From a virus: 22,098 nt of DNA. This document shows, one piece after another, positions 20,119 to 22,098 of the stretch. Under the pieces are notes generated by a model. That model was not told the origin of the DNA. It did no database searches and saw nothing but the letters and a program-made list of their open reading frames with translations. Both the position numbers and the translations under genes were made by a program. The stretch spans positions 1 to 22,098 of IMG/VR virus record IMGVR_UViG_3300037070_000088; one strand, written 5' to 3'. The first letter of the stretch is position 1. Each line of letters begins with the position of its first letter.

Positions 20119-22098
20119 ATGGCCGATATCAGAATTAAAGACCTCCCACTGGCAACCGGTGGTACTGCACCAGTTGGTTCTGATGCTGTTGCCATAGATG
20201 GTCTTACAACACGGAAAACAACAATTACTACGCTTGGTGATGCGGCTGTTCCTGTTGCGTCACAAGCTGAAGCGGAGGCTGGTGTTAATGCGGTGAAGCG
20301 CATGACGCCTGTAACTACGAAGCAGTCAATAGCCTCAGAGGTCGGCGTAACACTCGCTAGTAAGGCGCAGGGTGATCTTGCCAACACAGCCTTACAAAGC
20401 GATGACATCGGCGTTACCATCCAAGCGTTCAGCGCAAACCTTGACACGTTGGCCGCTGTCGTTCCGGGTGCATCAGGGTTGTCTATCCTATCCATGGGTG
20501 CTGTAACTGATGTCCGCAATTATCTGGATGCAACGCCTTATGTCGCGACACGTACAGCGTTGAAGGCCATTGATACGACAAAAGAGATATGCGCTATTCT
20601 GACCGAGTCTGGCCGCGAAGGTATATTCGTTTGGACAACAGGTGACTATTCAGGGCAAGTCACGGCAGACACTCTCGAAGGTGTTTTTGTTAAGGCTAAT
20701 GCGATTGCGGCAAGTTCTGGGGCTTGGGTGCGCGTGTCTGCTAGCAAATATAATATCACATGGTTTGGTGCAGTAGGCGACGGGACAACAAACAACACAG
20801 CCGCTATCCAAGCTGCTATGAATTTGGCGCTGAGCTACGGTACAGGCATCTTTGTTCCAAAGGGTAAATTCAGGGTCAACAGCCAAATCACAGGCACATT
20901 CCCTGTTGCCTCTAGCGGTCCTAGCAACAACAAAAACAACTATGGTCGGTTTGAGATCATTGGCGACGCCATGGATCTTTCCATCCTGTATTTCCCGACG
21001 AACGCCGGTATTGAGGTTGTCGCTCAGTCATTCCAGCAAACAGTTTGCGCGAACAAGGTTTCATTCACGGCTGGTCAGGCTGGCGGCGGAAATGATGCGC
21101 TTTACGTGCGTTGCCGTTATGCCTTCTTCGGCAGCTATACGGCGCAGAGTGATATTGTCGAATGCTGCTTCCGTGGGGATGATGGTTACGGCGAAGTCTT
21201 TTACTGGAAGACATGCGTCAAGCTCTACAATATGACATCGGTCAACTTTGATCGAAACACCATGTACGGCCCTGTGCTGGCGGCGACAGCAGCGAGCTAT
21301 GGTGATGGTGTCTACGTTTCTTCTACTACAACCCCAGGAATTGCCACATCTACGACTCCGGGTCAGGGAACGACCTATAATTTCACGAACAATAACTTCG
21401 TGTTCTTGGGTCGCTCTATCGTCGTAGGTGATCTATGTCAGGTGTTTAGTGTCGGCGCTGGTAACCATATTCTTAACGGGTTCCACGGCGTTTTTGTCGA
21501 GGCAGGGATTACTGAGGCCCGCCAGCTAATGGTGACAGGTACGGAAATCAGCGTTAACGGCGATGGCATCCGCATGAATACAGCATGCTCCGGGTCCAAC
21601 ATCAACAGCAACTATATCGCTGTCGCGCCGGGAAGGTCTGGCGTTGTCCTGAATACCAACGCAGGGGCAATGAATAGTGGCGGTACAACAATTCAAGGCA
21701 ATACATTCGTCCCCCTAGACGTAGGCGCGGCGAATGGTATCTATGTCAACACGGATTATGCCCCAGTCACTATTGATGGCAACACATTCCTCGGCCTTGC
21801 TACCGGCATTGCTCTCGATGCAGGATCGAAGCAAGTTGATGTTGGCAAAAACAGGTTTATGAACTGCACCAACAACGTCATTGATAGCGGCATAGGAAAC
21901 GGCCAATTTCCTCAAAATGATAGAGGCTTGGTGACGCAGCTAACCTCGAAATCAACATCTGTCACATTGAACAAAATGGCTGGCACCATCACCACAAATA
22001 ACCAAGCTCTTGCGTCTGGCGGGATTGTGACTTTCACAGTTGCAAACTCAAAATTCAAGGGTGAGGATTTGGTGGTTCTGAATGTACTGAATGGTATC
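20119..22098 (+). CDS. Tailspike with pectate-lyase-type beta-helix (3' truncated)
   Basis: ATG 20119, preceded by AAGG, opens a frame that runs past the window end (660 codons seen, no stop). Residues 1-210 are a head-binding and linker region that begins MADIRIKDLPLATGG. Residue 212 starts NITWFGAVGDGTTNNTAAIQAA, the signature at the beginning of pectate-lyase-3-type beta-helix tailspikes. Repeated coils such as NFTNNNFVFLG, NHILNGFHGVFVE and TIQGNTFVPL continue to about residue 600. From about residue 611 a new module begins (VTLNKMAGTITTNNQAL, then GGIVTFTVANSKF), a known type of C-terminal fibre domain. The spike should bind and perhaps cleave surface polysaccharide. Catalytic residues cannot be picked out by eye. 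Confidence 0.9.
   Translation, partial: MADIRIKDLPLATGGTAPVGSDAVAIDGLTTRKTTITTLGDAAVPVASQAEAEAGVNAVKRMTPVTTKQSIASEVGVTLASKAQGDLANTALQSDDIGVTIQAFSANLDTLAAVVPGASGLSILSMGAVTDVRNYLDATPYVATRTALKAIDTTKEICAILTESGREGIFVWTTGDYSGQVTADTLEGVFVKANAIAASSGAWVRVSASKYNITWFGAVGDGTTNNTAAIQAAMNLALSYGTGIFVPKGKFRVNSQITGTFPVASSGPSNNKNNYGRFEIIGDAMDLSILYFPTNAGIEVVAQSFQQTVCANKVSFTAGQAGGGNDALYVRCRYAFFGSYTAQSDIVECCFRGDDGYGEVFYWKTCVKLYNMTSVNFDRNTMYGPVLAATAASYGDGVYVSSTTTPGIATSTTPGQGTTYNFTNNNFVFLGRSIVVGDLCQVFSVGAGNHILNGFHGVFVEAGITEARQLMVTGTEISVNGDGIRMNTACSGSNINSNYIAVAPGRSGVVLNTNAGAMNSGGTTIQGNTFVPLDVGAANGIYVNTDYAPVTIDGNTFLGLATGIALDAGSKQVDVGKNRFMNCTNNVIDSGIGNGQFPQNDRGLVTQLTSKSTSVTLNKMAGTITTNNQALASGGIVTFTVANSKFKGEDLVVLNVLNGI

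Noticed and set aside
1-22098. CRISPR arrays, insertion sequences, transposases and toxin-antitoxin pairs
   Set aside because: No regularly spaced direct repeats, terminal inverted repeats with a transposase or paired small toxin genes were seen. The only periodic repeat is the protein-coding one at 6460-6681.

Overview
The window is a stretch of a tailed-phage or prophage genome. All convincing genes are on the plus strand. It holds the DNA-packaging, head and short-tail (podovirus-type) morphogenesis block. The backbone order matches the P22-like plan: terminase small subunit, terminase large subunit, portal, scaffold, coat, head-to-tail adaptor (gp4-like), DNA-stabilisation/tail hub (gp10-like), internal or ejection proteins, then receptor-binding tail proteins. 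No tape measure, tail tube or sheath gene is seen, which fits a short tail. No integrase, repressor, lysis or replication gene is recognisable here, so lifestyle cannot be decided from the window. GC content is close to even. The set of P22-like modules plus the short RRL-ELGMVPPLAKE-type repeat proteins makes me think of a phage of an alphaproteobacterium (Rhizobiales-like), but that rests on memory of similar phages and is tentative.

Layout. 1-707: end of a small helix-turn-helix protein and three tiny genes chained by TGATG/ATGA overlaps, one of them a 57-residue membrane protein. 704-2660: terminase pair with overlapping reading frames. 2711-3025: small unknown protein. 3026-3259: a gap with a degenerate tRNA-like sequence and a strong intrinsic terminator. 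3260-5656: portal with a long C-terminal helical region. 5656-8438: an accessory module between portal and scaffold, with two small beta-rich virion-type proteins, an SGNH hydrolase carrying three N-terminal copies of a 20-residue motif, a 69-residue protein carrying a fourth copy, and a conserved-looking small protein. 8467-11076: scaffold, major capsid protein and a small head protein, followed by a perfect hairpin. 11131-14460: an unknown head or connector protein, the gp4-like adaptor and the gp10-like tail hub. 14457-19319: GNAT-like protein and three internal or ejection proteins, one ending in a shortened S74-type module, one with a lytic-transglycosylase-like domain and one glycine-rich and membrane-seeking. 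19321-22098: tail-collar protein and a tailspike with a pectate-lyase-type beta-helix, cut off by the window end.

How they work together. The terminase pumps DNA through the portal into a head built from coat and scaffold. The adaptor and hub close the portal. The internal proteins would leave with the DNA, locally open peptidoglycan and form a path through the envelope. The collar protein and tailspike bind and perhaps degrade surface polysaccharide. The part least explained by the P22 model is the 5656-8438 module, which looks like a virion-displayed esterase system built around a shared, repeated docking motif.
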